From the NCBI GenBank assembly GCA_027622905.1, contig JAQBVV010000004.1:1-54830 (forward strand): a stretch of 54,830 nucleotides of DNA. The letters are read 5' to 3'. Positions 18,630-27,850 of the stretch are shown here, piece by piece (within the stretch, counting starts at the first letter, position 1; every line of letters begins with the position of its first letter). The position numbers and the translations under genes are program-made. Origin of the DNA: Acidobacteriota bacterium (GTDB lineage Bacteria > Acidobacteriota > Vicinamibacteria > Vicinamibacterales > UBA2999). A model generated the notes under the pieces. That model saw only the letters and a program-made list of their open reading frames with translations. It did not search any database and had not been told where the DNA came from.

Positions 18630-19625
18630 CGTCAGGTAGCAGTTCTCGGTGGAGGTGGCTGGGGCACGGCGCTGGCTGTGCATCTGGCGCGTGCGGGTCA
18701 CGAGGCCTGTCTGTGGGCGCGTGATCCGGCGCTTGTCGCCGACATGTCGGCGCGGAGGGCAAACGCTGTCTATCTCCCGGATATCCGGTTTCCAGAGCAG
18801 CTTCGTGTCACTGGGGACCTGGAAGACGCGCTGCGCGAGGCCGAGCTTGTTGTCGCCGCTGTGCCTTCCCACGGCACCCGGGCGATCGTGAAGCGGGCCG
18901 CGCCACTGATTCGCCCTGGCGCGACGGTGGTGAGCGCCACGAAGGGGCTGGAACGCGAGACCTTGTTCCGCATGTCGGAAGTGATCGCGCAGGAACTCGG
19001 TGGTGACGCGCATGTGGCTGTGCTGTCCGGTCCGAGCTTCGCCGTCGAGCTTGCCCGGCAGCTCCCGACGGCGGTGTCAGTCGCGTCGGTGGATCGATCC
19101 TGTGCCGAACGTGTGCAAGCTGACTTTGGGACGGGATACTTTCGACTCTACGGCACCACGGATGTGATCGGCGTGGAGATCGGCGGGGCGCTGAAGAACA
19201 TCATCGCAATCGCTGCCGGGGTGACCGAGGGACTCGCGCTTGGACACAATGCGATGGCCGGTCTCATCACGCGAGGGCTCGCGGAGATTACCCGCCTGGC
19301 GTGCGCAGCCGGCGCCCAGCGAGATACGCTGGCCGGACTCGCCGGCCTCGGGGACCTCGTGCTGACCTGCACCGGGGCGCTGAGCAGGAACCGGCACGTG
19401 GGTATCGAGCTGGCGCGAGGCCGTTCGGTCGAGGATGTGCTCTCGGGCATGAAGATGGTGGCCGAGGGCGTCGGGTCAACGACCGTCGCACTCGCGCTCG
19501 GCGCGCGTCTAGGCGTCGAATTGCCGATCACGTCCCAGGTGGCGGAACTCCTGGCCGGCAGGAAGGATGCGCGCACGGCCCTCTACGACTTGATGTTGCG
19601 GCCGCAGCGCTCCGAGGCGGAGTAG
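18627..19625 (+). CDS. gpsA: NAD(P)-dependent glycerol-3-phosphate dehydrogenase
   Basis: Makes sn-glycerol-3-phosphate from dihydroxyacetone phosphate for phospholipid synthesis. Starting at the unusual ATT codon the product is 332 residues, the normal GpsA length. It begins RQVAVLGGGGWGTALA, holding the GxGxxG dinucleotide motif at residues 8-13. Further motifs are ATKGLERET, VLSGPSFAVELA, GVEIGGALKNIIAIAAGVTEGL and LAGLGDLVLTCTG. Starting instead at the GTG at 18678 would remove the NAD-binding loop. It follows plsY, which uses its product. Confidence 0.95.
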   Translation: MRQVAVLGGGGWGTALAVHLARAGHEACLWARDPALVADMSARRANAVYLPDIRFPEQLRVTGDLEDALREAELVVAAVPSHGTRAIVKRAAPLIRPGATVVSATKGLERETLFRMSEVIAQELGGDAHVAVLSGPSFAVELARQLPTAVSVASVDRSCAERVQADFGTGYFRLYGTTDVIGVEIGGALKNIIAIAAGVTEGLALGHNAMAGLITRGLAEITRLACAAGAQRDTLAGLAGLGDLVLTCTGALSRNRHVGIELARGRSVEDVLSGMKMVAEGVGSTTVALALGARLGVELPITSQVAELLAGRKDARTALYDLMLRPQRSEAE

Positions 19626-19637
19626 GAAACAGACACC

Positions 19638-20609
19638 ATGGGACACGTGCCGATACTGGATCGATTACGCGACGGCCTGACGCGCACCAAGCGGCGTCTC
19701 GTCGACCGGTTTGACGAGATCGTTCGGCGCGCCGATGGGCAGACGTCCGGTGGCGACGCGATCGACGTCGATACAGTCGAGGCCCTTGAAGAACTCTTGC
19801 TGTCGGCCGACGTCGGCGTGGCCGCCACCGGGCGGATCGTGTCGGCGGTGGCGGGTCGCGCGCGCCATGGTGAGAGCCTGCGCGATCTTGTGAAGGGAGA
19901 AATCCTCGAGATCTTCGGCGCGGTGGCCCCGGTCGCGCCAGGGGTGGGCGGACGTGAAGGGGAGGACCCGCGTCAGTCGAACGGACCCCCGTCGCGCGTT
20001 GTGCTGGTGGTTGGTGTCAACGGGACAGGCAAGACGACCACCGTCGGTAAGTTGGCGAACCTGCTGAAGGCCTCCGGGAAGCGACCGCTTGTTTGCGCGG
20101 CCGACACCTTCCGTGCCGCCGCCGTCGAGCAACTCGCGATATGGGCTGAGCGAGCCGACGTCGAGATCATTCGATCGGGAGATGGGGCGGACCCCGCGGC
20201 GGTCGTCTTCGACGCGATCCAGGCAGGGCAGGCGCGCGGCTGCGATCCGATCCTGATCGACACCGCCGGACGACTGCACACGCGAGCGAACCTGATGAGT
20301 GAACTCGACAAGATTCGCCGTGTGGCCTGGCGTGCCTCCGAGGGTGCGCCGCATGAGGTCCTCCTCGTGCTGGACGCCACCGTGGGACAGAACGGGCTGA
20401 CGCAGGCACGTGAGTTCACCAGCGCGGCCGGCGTCACCGGTGTCGTGCTCACCAAGCTTGACGGCACGGCGAAGGGCGGCGTCGCCGTGGCGATTGCCCA
20501 CGATCTCAAGCTGCCGATTCGCTACGTCGGCATCGGTGAAGGCATGGAAGACCTGATCCCCTTCTCGCCGCAGGAATACGTCGACGCCCTCTTTCAGCAG
20601 CAGTGGTAG
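19638..20609 (+). CDS. ftsY: Signal recognition particle receptor FtsY
   Basis: SRP-family GTPase that docks ribosome-SRP complexes at the inner membrane. The 323-residue protein has a short N-terminal helix (about 1-40) instead of the long acidic A domain of E. coli FtsY, then the four-helix N domain and the G domain: P-loop GVNGTGKTTT (126-135), DTFRAAAVEQL, DTAGRLHTRANLM and TKLDGTAKGG. The C-terminal VGIGEGMEDLIPFSPQEYVDALF is typical of FtsY rather than Ffh. It ends 7 bp inside ribD. Its partner Ffh is encoded at 26136-27563. Confidence 0.96.
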   Translation: MGHVPILDRLRDGLTRTKRRLVDRFDEIVRRADGQTSGGDAIDVDTVEALEELLLSADVGVAATGRIVSAVAGRARHGESLRDLVKGEILEIFGAVAPVAPGVGGREGEDPRQSNGPPSRVVLVVGVNGTGKTTTVGKLANLLKASGKRPLVCAADTFRAAAVEQLAIWAERADVEIIRSGDGADPAAVVFDAIQAGQARGCDPILIDTAGRLHTRANLMSELDKIRRVAWRASEGAPHEVLLVLDATVGQNGLTQAREFTSAAGVTGVVLTKLDGTAKGGVAVAIAHDLKLPIRYVGIGEGMEDLIPFSPQEYVDALFQQQW

Positions 20610-21691
20610 ACGACGCGAAATGGATGCGGCGGGCGCTTGACCACGCACGGAGGGGGCTCGGCCGCACGGCGCCGAATCCCGTGGTGGGTGCCTGCGTCGT
20701 GACCAATGACGGTGTCGCGGTCGGCGACGGTTGTCACGAAGGCGCCGGAGGCCCGCATGCGGAGGTCGTGGCGCTCGAGGAGGCTGGCGCGCGAGCGCGA
20801 GGCGCGACGCTCTACTGCACCCTTGAGCCGTGCGTACATACGGGCCGAACCGGACCGTGTACAGCGCGCATCGTCGTCGCTGGCATCACGCGGGTCGTGG
20901 CGGCAATGGAGGATCCGTTTCCGCTCGTTCGCGGACGGGGGTTCGCAGCGCTCCGCGAGCAGGGCGTTACGGTTGAGGTCGGCGTCGCACGCGACGACGC
21001 GGCCCGGCTCAATCAGCCGTTTCTCACGAGCGTTCGCGAGCAGCGACCGTTCGTGATACTCAAGGCCGCGACCAGTCTCGACGGGCGTCTCGCGGCGATG
21101 CCCGGTGTGCGCACCAGTCTGACGTCGGCGGGTGCGCAGCGGCACGCGCATTATCAACGTGCACAGGTGGACGCGATTGCCGTCGGGTCCGGCACGCTCC
21201 TCGTTGATGATCCGCTGCTCACAGTGCGCCACGTGTATCGGGAGCGCCCGTTGACGCGGGTCATCTTTGACAGGAGACTGCGCGCCGTCCCAGGGGCGCG
21301 TGTGTTTTCGACGCTCGCCGATGGGCCGGTCGTGGTGCTCACGTCGTGCGACGCGGTGAGCCGGAACCGCGATCGGGCACGGGTGCTGGAGGAGAAAGGG
21401 GTCACGCTGTTGGCCGTCGATTCGTCGGACATCGCGGTTGCCGTGCGCGCACTGGGCCGGCGTGGCGTGCAGAGTCTCCTCGTTGAGGGAGGTGCCGCGC
21501 TGCATCAGGCCATCTGGGATGCCGGTATCGTCGATTACGTGCAGCTCTATGTGGCGCCGACGTCGCTCGGCTCGGATGGGCCGGCGTTGCTTCCGGGGAG
21601 CACGTTCGGACCTGCGTCGCTGTTTGACCGACAGGTCCGGCAGCTTGGGCCCGACGTGTTGATTGAAGGCTATGTTCACCGGCCTGATTGA
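20603..21691 (+). CDS. ribD: Bifunctional riboflavin biosynthesis deaminase/reductase
   Basis: Second and third steps of riboflavin synthesis: deamination of the pyrimidine intermediate, then NADPH-dependent reduction of the ribosyl side chain. The 362-residue protein has the CDA-type zinc site H52-x-E54 (PHAEVVAL) with C77 and C86 (EPCVHTGRTGPC), then the reductase from about 150 (PFVILKAATSLDGRLA, AVGSGTLLVDDPLLTVR, LLVEGGAALHQAIW). The GTG start at 20603 overlaps ftsY by 7 bp. The gene in turn overlaps ribE. There is no leader where an FMN riboswitch could lie. Confidence 0.95.
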   Translation: MVDDAKWMRRALDHARRGLGRTAPNPVVGACVVTNDGVAVGDGCHEGAGGPHAEVVALEEAGARARGATLYCTLEPCVHTGRTGPCTARIVVAGITRVVAAMEDPFPLVRGRGFAALREQGVTVEVGVARDDAARLNQPFLTSVREQRPFVILKAATSLDGRLAAMPGVRTSLTSAGAQRHAHYQRAQVDAIAVGSGTLLVDDPLLTVRHVYRERPLTRVIFDRRLRAVPGARVFSTLADGPVVVLTSCDAVSRNRDRARVLEEKGVTLLAVDSSDIAVAVRALGRRGVQSLLVEGGAALHQAIWDAGIVDYVQLYVAPTSLGSDGPALLPGSTFGPASLFDRQVRQLGPDVLIEGYVHRPD

Positions 21692-22271
21692 GACCGTCGG
21701 TCGCGTCGAGGACGCGACGGGTGGCGACGCTGGCATGCGGTTGCATGTGCGAACCGCACTGGCCGATGAGATGCGCCCGGGCGAGAGCCTCGCGGTCAAT
21801 GGGGTGTGCCTGACGGTTGTGACGGCCGAGGCCGGCACGGTGCGTGCGGATCTCGGGCCTGAGACGGTGCGTCGGACCACGCTTGGCAGCCTGCGGGCCG
21901 GTCATCCGGTGAATCTGGAGCGCGCGCTCCGGGCGGACGGTCGTGTCGGTGGGCACTTCGTGCAGGGACACGTGGACGGCACGACCGAGTTGAGGCGCAT
22001 TCGCGCCGAAGGCGATGCCCGCTGGCTGACGTTCCGTCTTGATGAGACGCTCGCTGCCTATGTCATCGTGAAGGGCTCGATCGCGGTGGACGGTGTCAGC
22101 CTGACGGTCGCAGCGCTGCGGGACGACGAATTCGACGTCATGATCGTGCCGTTTACCTGGACCGGGACCAATCTGCGCCTGACGCAACCGGGTGACCGGG
22201 TGAACGTCGAATGCGATATGGTGGGAAAGTACGTCGCACGAGCCGCTGAGATCGCCCAGGTAGAGAAATGA
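21672..22271 (+). CDS. ribE: Riboflavin synthase alpha subunit
   Basis: Dismutates two 6,7-dimethyl-8-ribityllumazine molecules to riboflavin. The 199-residue protein shows the internal duplication of the family: two lumazine-binding repeats beginning [14 protein letters not shown] and, near residue 95, [14 protein letters not shown], with [13 protein letters not shown] in the first barrel matched by [11 protein letters not shown] in the second. The ATG at 21672 lies 20 bp inside ribD. The stop overlaps ribBA (ATGA). Confidence 0.95.
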   Translation: MFTGLIETVGRVEDATGGDAGMRLHVRTALADEMRPGESLAVNGVCLTVVTAEAGTVRADLGPETVRRTTLGSLRAGHPVNLERALRADGRVGGHFVQGHVDGTTELRRIRAEGDARWLTFRLDETLAAYVIVKGSIAVDGVSLTVAALRDDEFDVMIVPFTWTGTNLRLTQPGDRVNVECDMVGKYVARAAEIAQVEK

Positions 22272-23512
22272 CCACAAAGAAGTCGAAGATGCGGATAGCA
22301 AGGCGCAAGGGTCCGTTTGCGCCGATCGAGGAGGCCATCGAGGCTGTTCGAGAGGGTCGCATGATCATCGTGGTCGACGACGAAGACCGCGAGAACGAGG
22401 GCGACCTGACCATTGCGGCGGAGAAGATCACGCCAGAGGCCATCAATTTCATGGCCAGGCTCGGGCGTGGCCTCATCTGCATGCCGATGACAGCCGAGCG
22501 CCTGGACCAGCTTGAGCTGCCGCTGATGGTCAGCCAGAACACCACGGCCCTCAAGACCGCGTTCTGCGTGACCATCGAGGCCAAGCACGCGGTCAGCACC
22601 GGTATCTCAGCCTCCGATCGGGCGGCGACCGTGCGCGCGGCGATCGACCCGAAGACCCAGCCATCCGACCTCGCGCGACCGGGACATATGTTTCCGTTGC
22701 GGGCGCGCGATGGCGGCGTGATGGTCCGGGCAGGCCAGACGGAGGCGGCGGTCGATCTGGCGAGAATCTCTGGTCTCTACCCGGCGGCGGTCATCTGCGA
22801 AATCATGAACGAGGACGGCACCATGTCGCGCGTGCCGGAGCTGACGAAGTTCGCGAAAAAGCACGGCCTGCTCATGATCACGATCGCGGATCTGATCAAG
22901 TACAGGATGCGGACCGAGCGGCTGGTGAAGCGCGCCGCGTCGGCCGAACTGCCCACCGAGCATGGTCCGTTTGAAATCTTGGCATACGAAAACCAGGTGG
23001 ATGAGGAGACGCACGTTGCGCTCGTGCGGGGCGAGATCGGCGATGGCAAGGACGTGCTGGTCCGGGTTCATTCGAAATGTCTCACGGGGGATGTCTTTCA
23101 CTCGGGCCGGTGCGATTGTGGCGCCCAGCTCGAGAAGGCGCTGGCCCGGATCGGTCAGGAGGGGCGTGGCGTGTTGCTCTACCTGAATCAGGAGGGGCGC
23201 GGGATCGGCCTCGCGAACAAGATCCGCGCCTACGCGCTCCAGGACCAGGGGCTCGATACCGTCGAGGCCAACGAGCAACTGGGATTCAAGGCCGACCAGC
23301 GCGACTACGGCATCGGCGCGCAGATTCTCAACGACCTTGGCGTCAAGACGATGCGACTGCTGACGAATAATCCCCGGAAGTTCGTCGGGCTGCAGGGCTA
23401 CGGCCTGGCGATTTCAGAGGCCGTTCCGCTGGAGATCCCGGCCTCCGACTCGACTCGCCGCTATCTGAAGACCAAGAAGGACAAGCTGGGACACCGGCTG
23501 TCGTCGGTGTAG
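22268..23512 (+). CDS. ribBA: Bifunctional DHBP synthase / GTP cyclohydrolase II
   Basis: Supplies both riboflavin precursors. The N-terminal 3,4-dihydroxy-2-butanone 4-phosphate synthase domain has [17 protein letters not shown] and [11 protein letters not shown]. The C-terminal GTP cyclohydrolase II domain has the zinc-binding [18 protein letters not shown] and [21 protein letters not shown]. Length 414 is usual for the fusion. The start codon overlaps ribE by 4 bp. No ribH (lumazine synthase) follows, although many bacteria place it here, so that step must be encoded elsewhere. Confidence 0.96.
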   Translation: MTTKKSKMRIARRKGPFAPIEEAIEAVREGRMIIVVDDEDRENEGDLTIAAEKITPEAINFMARLGRGLICMPMTAERLDQLELPLMVSQNTTALKTAFCVTIEAKHAVSTGISASDRAATVRAAIDPKTQPSDLARPGHMFPLRARDGGVMVRAGQTEAAVDLARISGLYPAAVICEIMNEDGTMSRVPELTKFAKKHGLLMITIADLIKYRMRTERLVKRAASAELPTEHGPFEILAYENQVDEETHVALVRGEIGDGKDVLVRVHSKCLTGDVFHSGRCDCGAQLEKALARIGQEGRGVLLYLNQEGRGIGLANKIRAYALQDQGLDTVEANEQLGFKADQRDYGIGAQILNDLGVKTMRLLTNNPRKFVGLQGYGLAISEAVPLEIPASDSTRRYLKTKKDKLGHRLSSV

Positions 23513-23568
23513 CACAGCCGGCTGTCGCCAGGTCGAACCGGACTGGTCGGGCAGCGACAGAGAGACGG

Positions 23569-25926
23569 ATGACTCATCGCATGGACGGTTCGTCGTGTAC
23601 CGGAAGGATTCCGGCGCGCCTCCTCGCAACGGCGGTGCTGCTGGGCACGCTGGCGCTCTCGGGTACGCCGATCCGGGCTCACGACGAAACCCCGGAGGTG
23701 ATCGAAGGCTACCTGCATGGCCTGGTCGATGACGGCGCCATCACGGAGACGCAGCACCACCATATCGACCGGCTCTACTTTGCCGGTCGCCTTCCGCAGC
23801 TACACGCCTGGGTGGAGGCGCAGGAGATTGCTGGGCGGATCACGGGGGATACGCATCTCTATCTCGACTCGCTCCTCGATCTGAGCGAACCTGACCCGAC
23901 GGCACCCGCCGCGGCGGCTTCCAACTACACCGGCAACGGTAACGTCACCCTGCTGGGCAGGAGCGACGTGCAGCCGCCCAGCCCCTACTATGGCGATAGC
24001 CCCTCGACGGGCACGCTCTACAACGGCATCTGGGGCTACGCTGCCGGCTCAAGAGAGTACGCGCTGCAGACCAACAGCTCCGGCCTGCACATCATCGACG
24101 TGACAGACCCGGCTGCGTCCTTTCGGGTCCAGTTCATCGCGATGTCCGGCGGCCGCATCTGGCGGGACGTGGACACGTACACCGACTCGGGTGGGACAAC
24201 CTACGCCTACGTCGGTGCCCAGGCCGGCGGGAACTTCTGGGTCGTGAACCTGTCGTACCTGTCCGACGCGCTGCCCGACGGGGTTGATTCCAACCCGATC
24301 CCGCCCGCCGGCATCGCCGACCGGGGTCGCACCAACTACGGTCACACCATCTCCGTGAATCGAGAACTCGGCCTGCTGTTCCTGAACACGGCGAACAGCG
24401 GGTCCACGCTTGGCTGCCAGATTCTCGATCTGGAGCAGAACCCTTTCGATCCGCCGGTCATCGGGGGGTGGAGCGGCAGCGGGCACGACTGCCACGATAG
24501 CTTCTCGCGGGGCGACGTGCCGGGAACCGGCGGCAAGGATCTGCTCTACTCGGCGGATGGCTACTCGACGCGCTACCGCGTTGTCGACATCACCAGCATC
24601 CGCCTCGGCGGGGCGCCCACGCTGCTGGGAGAATCGGTTCCCGTGTCTGGCATCTACGCCCACAGCAACTCGCTGGACGACGACTCCCGGTATCTGTACG
24701 CGTTCGAGGAGTTCAACGTTCGCGATATCGGCGTCTACGACGTGTCGGACCCGGCGACTCCGACACTCGTGACGACGTTCCAGTACTCGGGTGACGCGAC
24801 GGGCAACGCGCGCGTTCACAACGGCCAGGTGCGAGGGAAGTATCTGCTGGCCGCGTACTACGACGCCGGCCTTCGCGTGTTCGACATCTCGAATCCCGCC
24901 AATCCGGTGGAGGTCGGGAAGTACGAGACGTGGCGCGATCCCGACGGAGACGGCACGTTCAACCAGGCGATTTCCGGCGGGTACAACGGCGCGTGGAACG
25001 TCCACGCGTTTCTCCCCTCCGGCAACGTCCTCGTGTCTGACATGAAGTCGGGCACGTTCATCGTCCAGATCGACCCGGTGGCGGAACCGGGTGCCGCAAG
25101 TGGCCTGTCGGCGACGCCAGGCGATGGGCAGGCTGCGCTCATCTGGGCGGCGGCAGACGGGGCCACCGGCTACTCCGTTCACCGCGGGACGACGAGCGGT
25201 GGTCCCTACGCCATCGTCGCGAGTAGCGTTGTCGGGACGAGCTTTGTCGACACCGGCCTCGCCAACGGGACAACCTACTTCTACGTCGTGACCGCGACCA
25301 ACGCCGAAGGCGAGGGCGCGACCTCGAACGAGGTGGCCGTGAATCCACCGGCGCTCGAGCTCGATACGGTCACGCCCGCCGCCGGCCTTTCGTCGGGAGG
25401 ACAGGAGATCACGTTGACCGGTGCGTTCGCCACGCTCTCCGCCGTGACCGTCGGTGGCGCGTCCGTCCCGTGGAGTTACAGCGGCGGCACCAGCGCCATC
25501 ACGTTCACGACGCCGCCGCATGCGGCGGGCGCTGTCGACATCGGTCTGTCCCCGACGACCGGAGGGACGCTGGTGAAGGCCAACGCCTTCGCCTTTCTGC
25601 CGACGACGTTCACCGATGACGTGCTCGTGGCCGGTGTCACGCCTGTCAGGTCGCAGCACGTGATCGAACTGCGCGAGGCGATCGATGCGTTGCGCGCGAT
25701 CGCCGGCATGGGATCCGCGTCGTGGACCGACCCGGCGCTCACCGCGTCGTCCTCGCCGATCAGGGCCGTGCACCTCCTCGAGCTGCGAACGTACCTGGAG
25801 GGTGCCGCCAGCGTCCTCGGCTACCCGGCCGCGACATACTCAGACCCGTCGCTGGGCGCAGGCTTTCTCATCAGGCGAGTGCACGTCGAGGAACTGCGTC
25901 AGCGGATTCGCGACATCGCCGACTGA
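23569..25926 (+). CDS. Secreted choice-of-anchor B family protein with FN3, IPT/TIG and C-terminal 38-aa repeats
   Basis: A 785-residue exported protein. A signal peptide (core LLATAVLLGTLALSG) is followed by a short helical region. A beta-propeller-like choice-of-anchor B module spans roughly 115-500 with LVIVD-style strands (LHIIDVTDPAASFRVQF, IGVYDVSDPATPTLVTTF, LRVFDISNPANPVEVGKYE). A fibronectin type III domain lies at about 505-595, then an IPT/TIG-like domain at about 600-675 (TPAAGLSSGGQEITLTG). Residues 681-785 hold three tandem repeats of about 38 residues. No catalytic motif was seen; a surface, adhesive or envelope role is inferred. It follows ribBA by 56 bp but looks functionally unrelated. 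Confidence 0.82.
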   Translation: MTHRMDGSSCTGRIPARLLATAVLLGTLALSGTPIRAHDETPEVIEGYLHGLVDDGAITETQHHHIDRLYFAGRLPQLHAWVEAQEIAGRITGDTHLYLDSLLDLSEPDPTAPAAAASNYTGNGNVTLLGRSDVQPPSPYYGDSPSTGTLYNGIWGYAAGSREYALQTNSSGLHIIDVTDPAASFRVQFIAMSGGRIWRDVDTYTDSGGTTYAYVGAQAGGNFWVVNLSYLSDALPDGVDSNPIPPAGIADRGRTNYGHTISVNRELGLLFLNTANSGSTLGCQILDLEQNPFDPPVIGGWSGSGHDCHDSFSRGDVPGTGGKDLLYSADGYSTRYRVVDITSIRLGGAPTLLGESVPVSGIYAHSNSLDDDSRYLYAFEEFNVRDIGVYDVSDPATPTLVTTFQYSGDATGNARVHNGQVRGKYLLAAYYDAGLRVFDISNPANPVEVGKYETWRDPDGDGTFNQAISGGYNGAWNVHAFLPSGNVLVSDMKSGTFIVQIDPVAEPGAASGLSATPGDGQAALIWAAADGATGYSVHRGTTSGGPYAIVASSVVGTSFVDTGLANGTTYFYVVTATNAEGEGATSNEVAVNPPALELDTVTPAAGLSSGGQEITLTGAFATLSAVTVGGASVPWSYSGGTSAITFTTPPHAAGAVDIGLSPTTGGTLVKANAFAFLPTTFTDDVLVAGVTPVRSQHVIELREAIDALRAIAGMGSASWTDPALTASSSPIRAVHLLELRTYLEGAASVLGYPAATYSDPSLGAGFLIRRVHVEELRQRIRDIAD
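25609..25923 (+). repeat. Three tandem 38-residue C-terminal repeats
   Basis: The last 105 residues of the secreted protein split into copies at residues 681-718, 719-756 and 757-785 (the last is truncated by the protein end). Each begins aromatic-[ST]-D-[DP]-x-L, then about six residues later [VI]-R-x-x-H-x-x-E-L-R and a helix. Copies 1 and 2 are exactly 38 residues long; copy 3 lacks one residue in the turn. It lacks the calcium loops of dockerins and any LPxTG, PEP-CTERM or Por-type sorting signature. Confidence 0.75.
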
Positions 25927-26035
25927 AGCGTTCGGACGGCCGTTTCCGGCCACGCACCATGACGATCCGCACCGTACGTAACCGGCACTGCGACCGGGCA
26001 CGATCAGCGCGGGAGCGCGACAGGCGGCGTTTCGC

Positions 26036-26065
26036 TTGCCACGACGCCCAGGCCTCAACTAAAGT
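26036..26065 (+). promoter_or_regulatory. Candidate promoter of the ffh-rpsP-rimM-trmD-rplS operon
   Basis: TTGCCA (26036-26041, 5 of 6) is separated by 18 bp from TAAAGT (26060-26065, 4 of 6), about 65 bp before the ffh ATG. The segment from 26055 to 26095 is visibly less GC-rich than its surroundings. The 209-bp spacer upstream of ffh otherwise holds only a weak GGCCG/CGGCC hairpin just after the secreted-protein gene. Confidence 0.4.
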
Positions 26066-26135
26066 AAGGGTTTGCGCTAGTTAGAGTTAGCGTCGCAGAG
26101 GATTGGCGGCCCGGCAGGACCGCAGCCCCATTTTC

Positions 26136-27563
26136 ATGTTCGAATCGCTCAGTACCCGTATCCAGGGCGCCTTCAAGACGCTGCGCGGTGAAGTTCGGCT
26201 CACGCCCGACCATGTTGAGGCGGCGCTGCGCGAGATCCGGTTGGCGCTGCTTGAAGCCGACGTCAACTTCAAGGTCGTCAAGGCGTTCATCGATCGGGTC
26301 CGGGATCGCGCGATGGACCAGGCGGTCCTGCGTAGCCTGACGCCAGGGCAGCAGGTCATCAAGCTCGTCCGCGACGAGCTATTGGCGCTGTTCGGTGACA
26401 CCGAGGGCGGCCTGACGAAGGATGCGCCGACGCCGCGCGTGGTGCTACTGCTTGGTTTGCAGGGGGCGGGCAAGACCACGACATCCGGGAAGCTCGCCAA
26501 GTGGCTCGTGCGCCAGGGCCGGCATCCGCTGATGGTGTCGACCGACGTGCGTCGACCGGCGGCAGTCGAGCAGCTCTCCGTGCTTGGCCGCAAGGCGGAT
26601 ATTCGGGTTCACGCCCCGGAGACGATGGATCCGGTGGCGCGTGCGAGCGGTGCCCTTGCCGAGGCGAAGGCCATGGGCTTCGACACGGTGATCGTCGACA
26701 CGGCAGGCCGGCTGCATATCGATGACGACCTGATGGGCGAGTTGCAGGCTATTTCGGATGCCGTGCACCCGTCGGATCTCTTGTACGTCGCCGACGCGAT
26801 GACGGGGCAGGACGCGATCAAGAGCGCGGGTGAGTTTCACCGGCGCGTTGGCGTGACCGGTGTCGTGCTGACCAAGCTCGATGGCGATGCACGAGGGGGC
26901 GCAGCCCTGTCGGTGGTGTCGGTCGTCGGCGTCCCGATCGCGTTTGTCGGCAGCGGAGAGCAGCTCGAGGACCTCGAGCTGTTTCATCCGGACCGGATCG
27001 TCTCGCGAATGCTGGGAATGGGCGACATGCTGTCGCTCATCGAAAAGGCCGAGCAGGCGATCGACAAGGATGAGGCTGCGCAGCTTGAAGAGAAGCTGAG
27101 GAAGAATGAGTTTACGCTCGACGATTTTCGCAGTCAGCTGAAGGCGCTGAAGCGAATGGGGCCGCTGGAAAGCGTCCTCGGTATGATCCCGGGTCTCGGC
27201 GACCTGAAGCAGGCAGCCGAGCACAAGCCGGACGAGAAGCAGCTGGGTCGCGTCGAGGCGATTCTCTCGTCGATGACGGCGGACGAGCGGCGCGATCACA
27301 GCGTCATGAACGGGAGTCGTCGCAAGCGGATCGCGGCCGGGAGCGGCACATCGGTCGAAGACGTCAATCGTCTCCTGAAGCAGTTCACGGAGATGCGTCG
27401 CATGCTGCAGACGATGGGACGGGGCGGCATGCCGGGCGCCGGTGCGGGGATGAAGCTGCCGAAGATGGCTCATGGCCTTCGGCCCGGCTCGGCGCCGAGG
27501 GGGGCCGGATCCGGAAAGAAGCGCAAGAAGGGCGGGCCATGGGGCCTGATGAGGACGCGGTGA
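26136..27563 (+). CDS. ffh: Signal recognition particle protein Ffh (SRP54)
   Basis: GTPase that binds signal sequences and SRP RNA and delivers nascent membrane proteins to FtsY. 475 residues: N domain (MFESLSTRIQGAFKTLRGEV), G domain with P-loop GLQGAGKTTT (107-116), DVRRPAAVEQL, DTAGRLHIDDDLM and TKLDGDARGG, and the methionine-rich M domain (RMGPLESVLGMIPGLGDL, MTADERRDHSVMNGSRRKRIAAGSG, then MRRMLQTMGRGGMPG). The ATG at 26136 is preferred; the frame extends 11 codons upstream without family similarity. It heads a run of ribosome-maturation genes. Confidence 0.97.
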   Translation: MFESLSTRIQGAFKTLRGEVRLTPDHVEAALREIRLALLEADVNFKVVKAFIDRVRDRAMDQAVLRSLTPGQQVIKLVRDELLALFGDTEGGLTKDAPTPRVVLLLGLQGAGKTTTSGKLAKWLVRQGRHPLMVSTDVRRPAAVEQLSVLGRKADIRVHAPETMDPVARASGALAEAKAMGFDTVIVDTAGRLHIDDDLMGELQAISDAVHPSDLLYVADAMTGQDAIKSAGEFHRRVGVTGVVLTKLDGDARGGAALSVVSVVGVPIAFVGSGEQLEDLELFHPDRIVSRMLGMGDMLSLIEKAEQAIDKDEAAQLEEKLRKNEFTLDDFRSQLKALKRMGPLESVLGMIPGLGDLKQAAEHKPDEKQLGRVEAILSSMTADERRDHSVMNGSRRKRIAAGSGTSVEDVNRLLKQFTEMRRMLQTMGRGGMPGAGAGMKLPKMAHGLRPGSAPRGAGSGKKRKKGGPWGLMRTR

Positions 27564-27574
27564 CAGGAGGTTAG

Positions 27575-27850
27575 ATGCTAACGATTCGAATGACGCGGAT
27601 GGGGTCGAAGAAGAAGCCCTTTTTCCGTGTGGTGCTGGCCGAAGCACGGTCGGGGCTGCTGGGGGATGTCGTCGAGAACCTGGGCACGTACAATCCCAGG
27701 GCCACGCCGGCGCAGGTCAATATAAACAAGGAGCGGGTCGAGCACTGGATCAAGCAGGGCGCTCGACCGTCCAACTCGGTGCGGACGCTGCTGAGCAAGC
27801 ACCTGACGACCGATCTCGGCGCCAAGGCCGACGCGGCCGTGACTGAGTGA
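27575..27850 (+). CDS. rpsP: 30S ribosomal protein S16
   Basis: Small-subunit assembly protein. The 91-residue product begins MLTIRMTRMGSKKKPFFRVVLAEAR and contains ENLGTYNPRA and the conserved ERVEHWIKQGARPSNSVRTLL. A strong AGGAGG lies 5 bp before the ATG. It sits 11 bp after ffh and overlaps the KH-domain gene, the standard order ffh-rpsP-khpA-rimM-trmD-rplS. Confidence 0.97.
   Translation: MLTIRMTRMGSKKKPFFRVVLAEARSGLLGDVVENLGTYNPRATPAQVNINKERVEHWIKQGARPSNSVRTLLSKHLTTDLGAKADAAVTE

Noticed and set aside
20603-23512. FMN riboswitch control of the rib genes
   Set aside because: ribD overlaps ftsY, ribE overlaps ribD and ribBA overlaps ribE, so there is no untranslated leader to hold a riboswitch.
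24049-25773. A 574-codon antisense frame inside the secreted choice-of-anchor gene
   Set aside because: Composition (Arg/Gly/Val-rich, no motifs) is that of a complementary-strand shadow. The sense strand has clear domains and a signal peptide.
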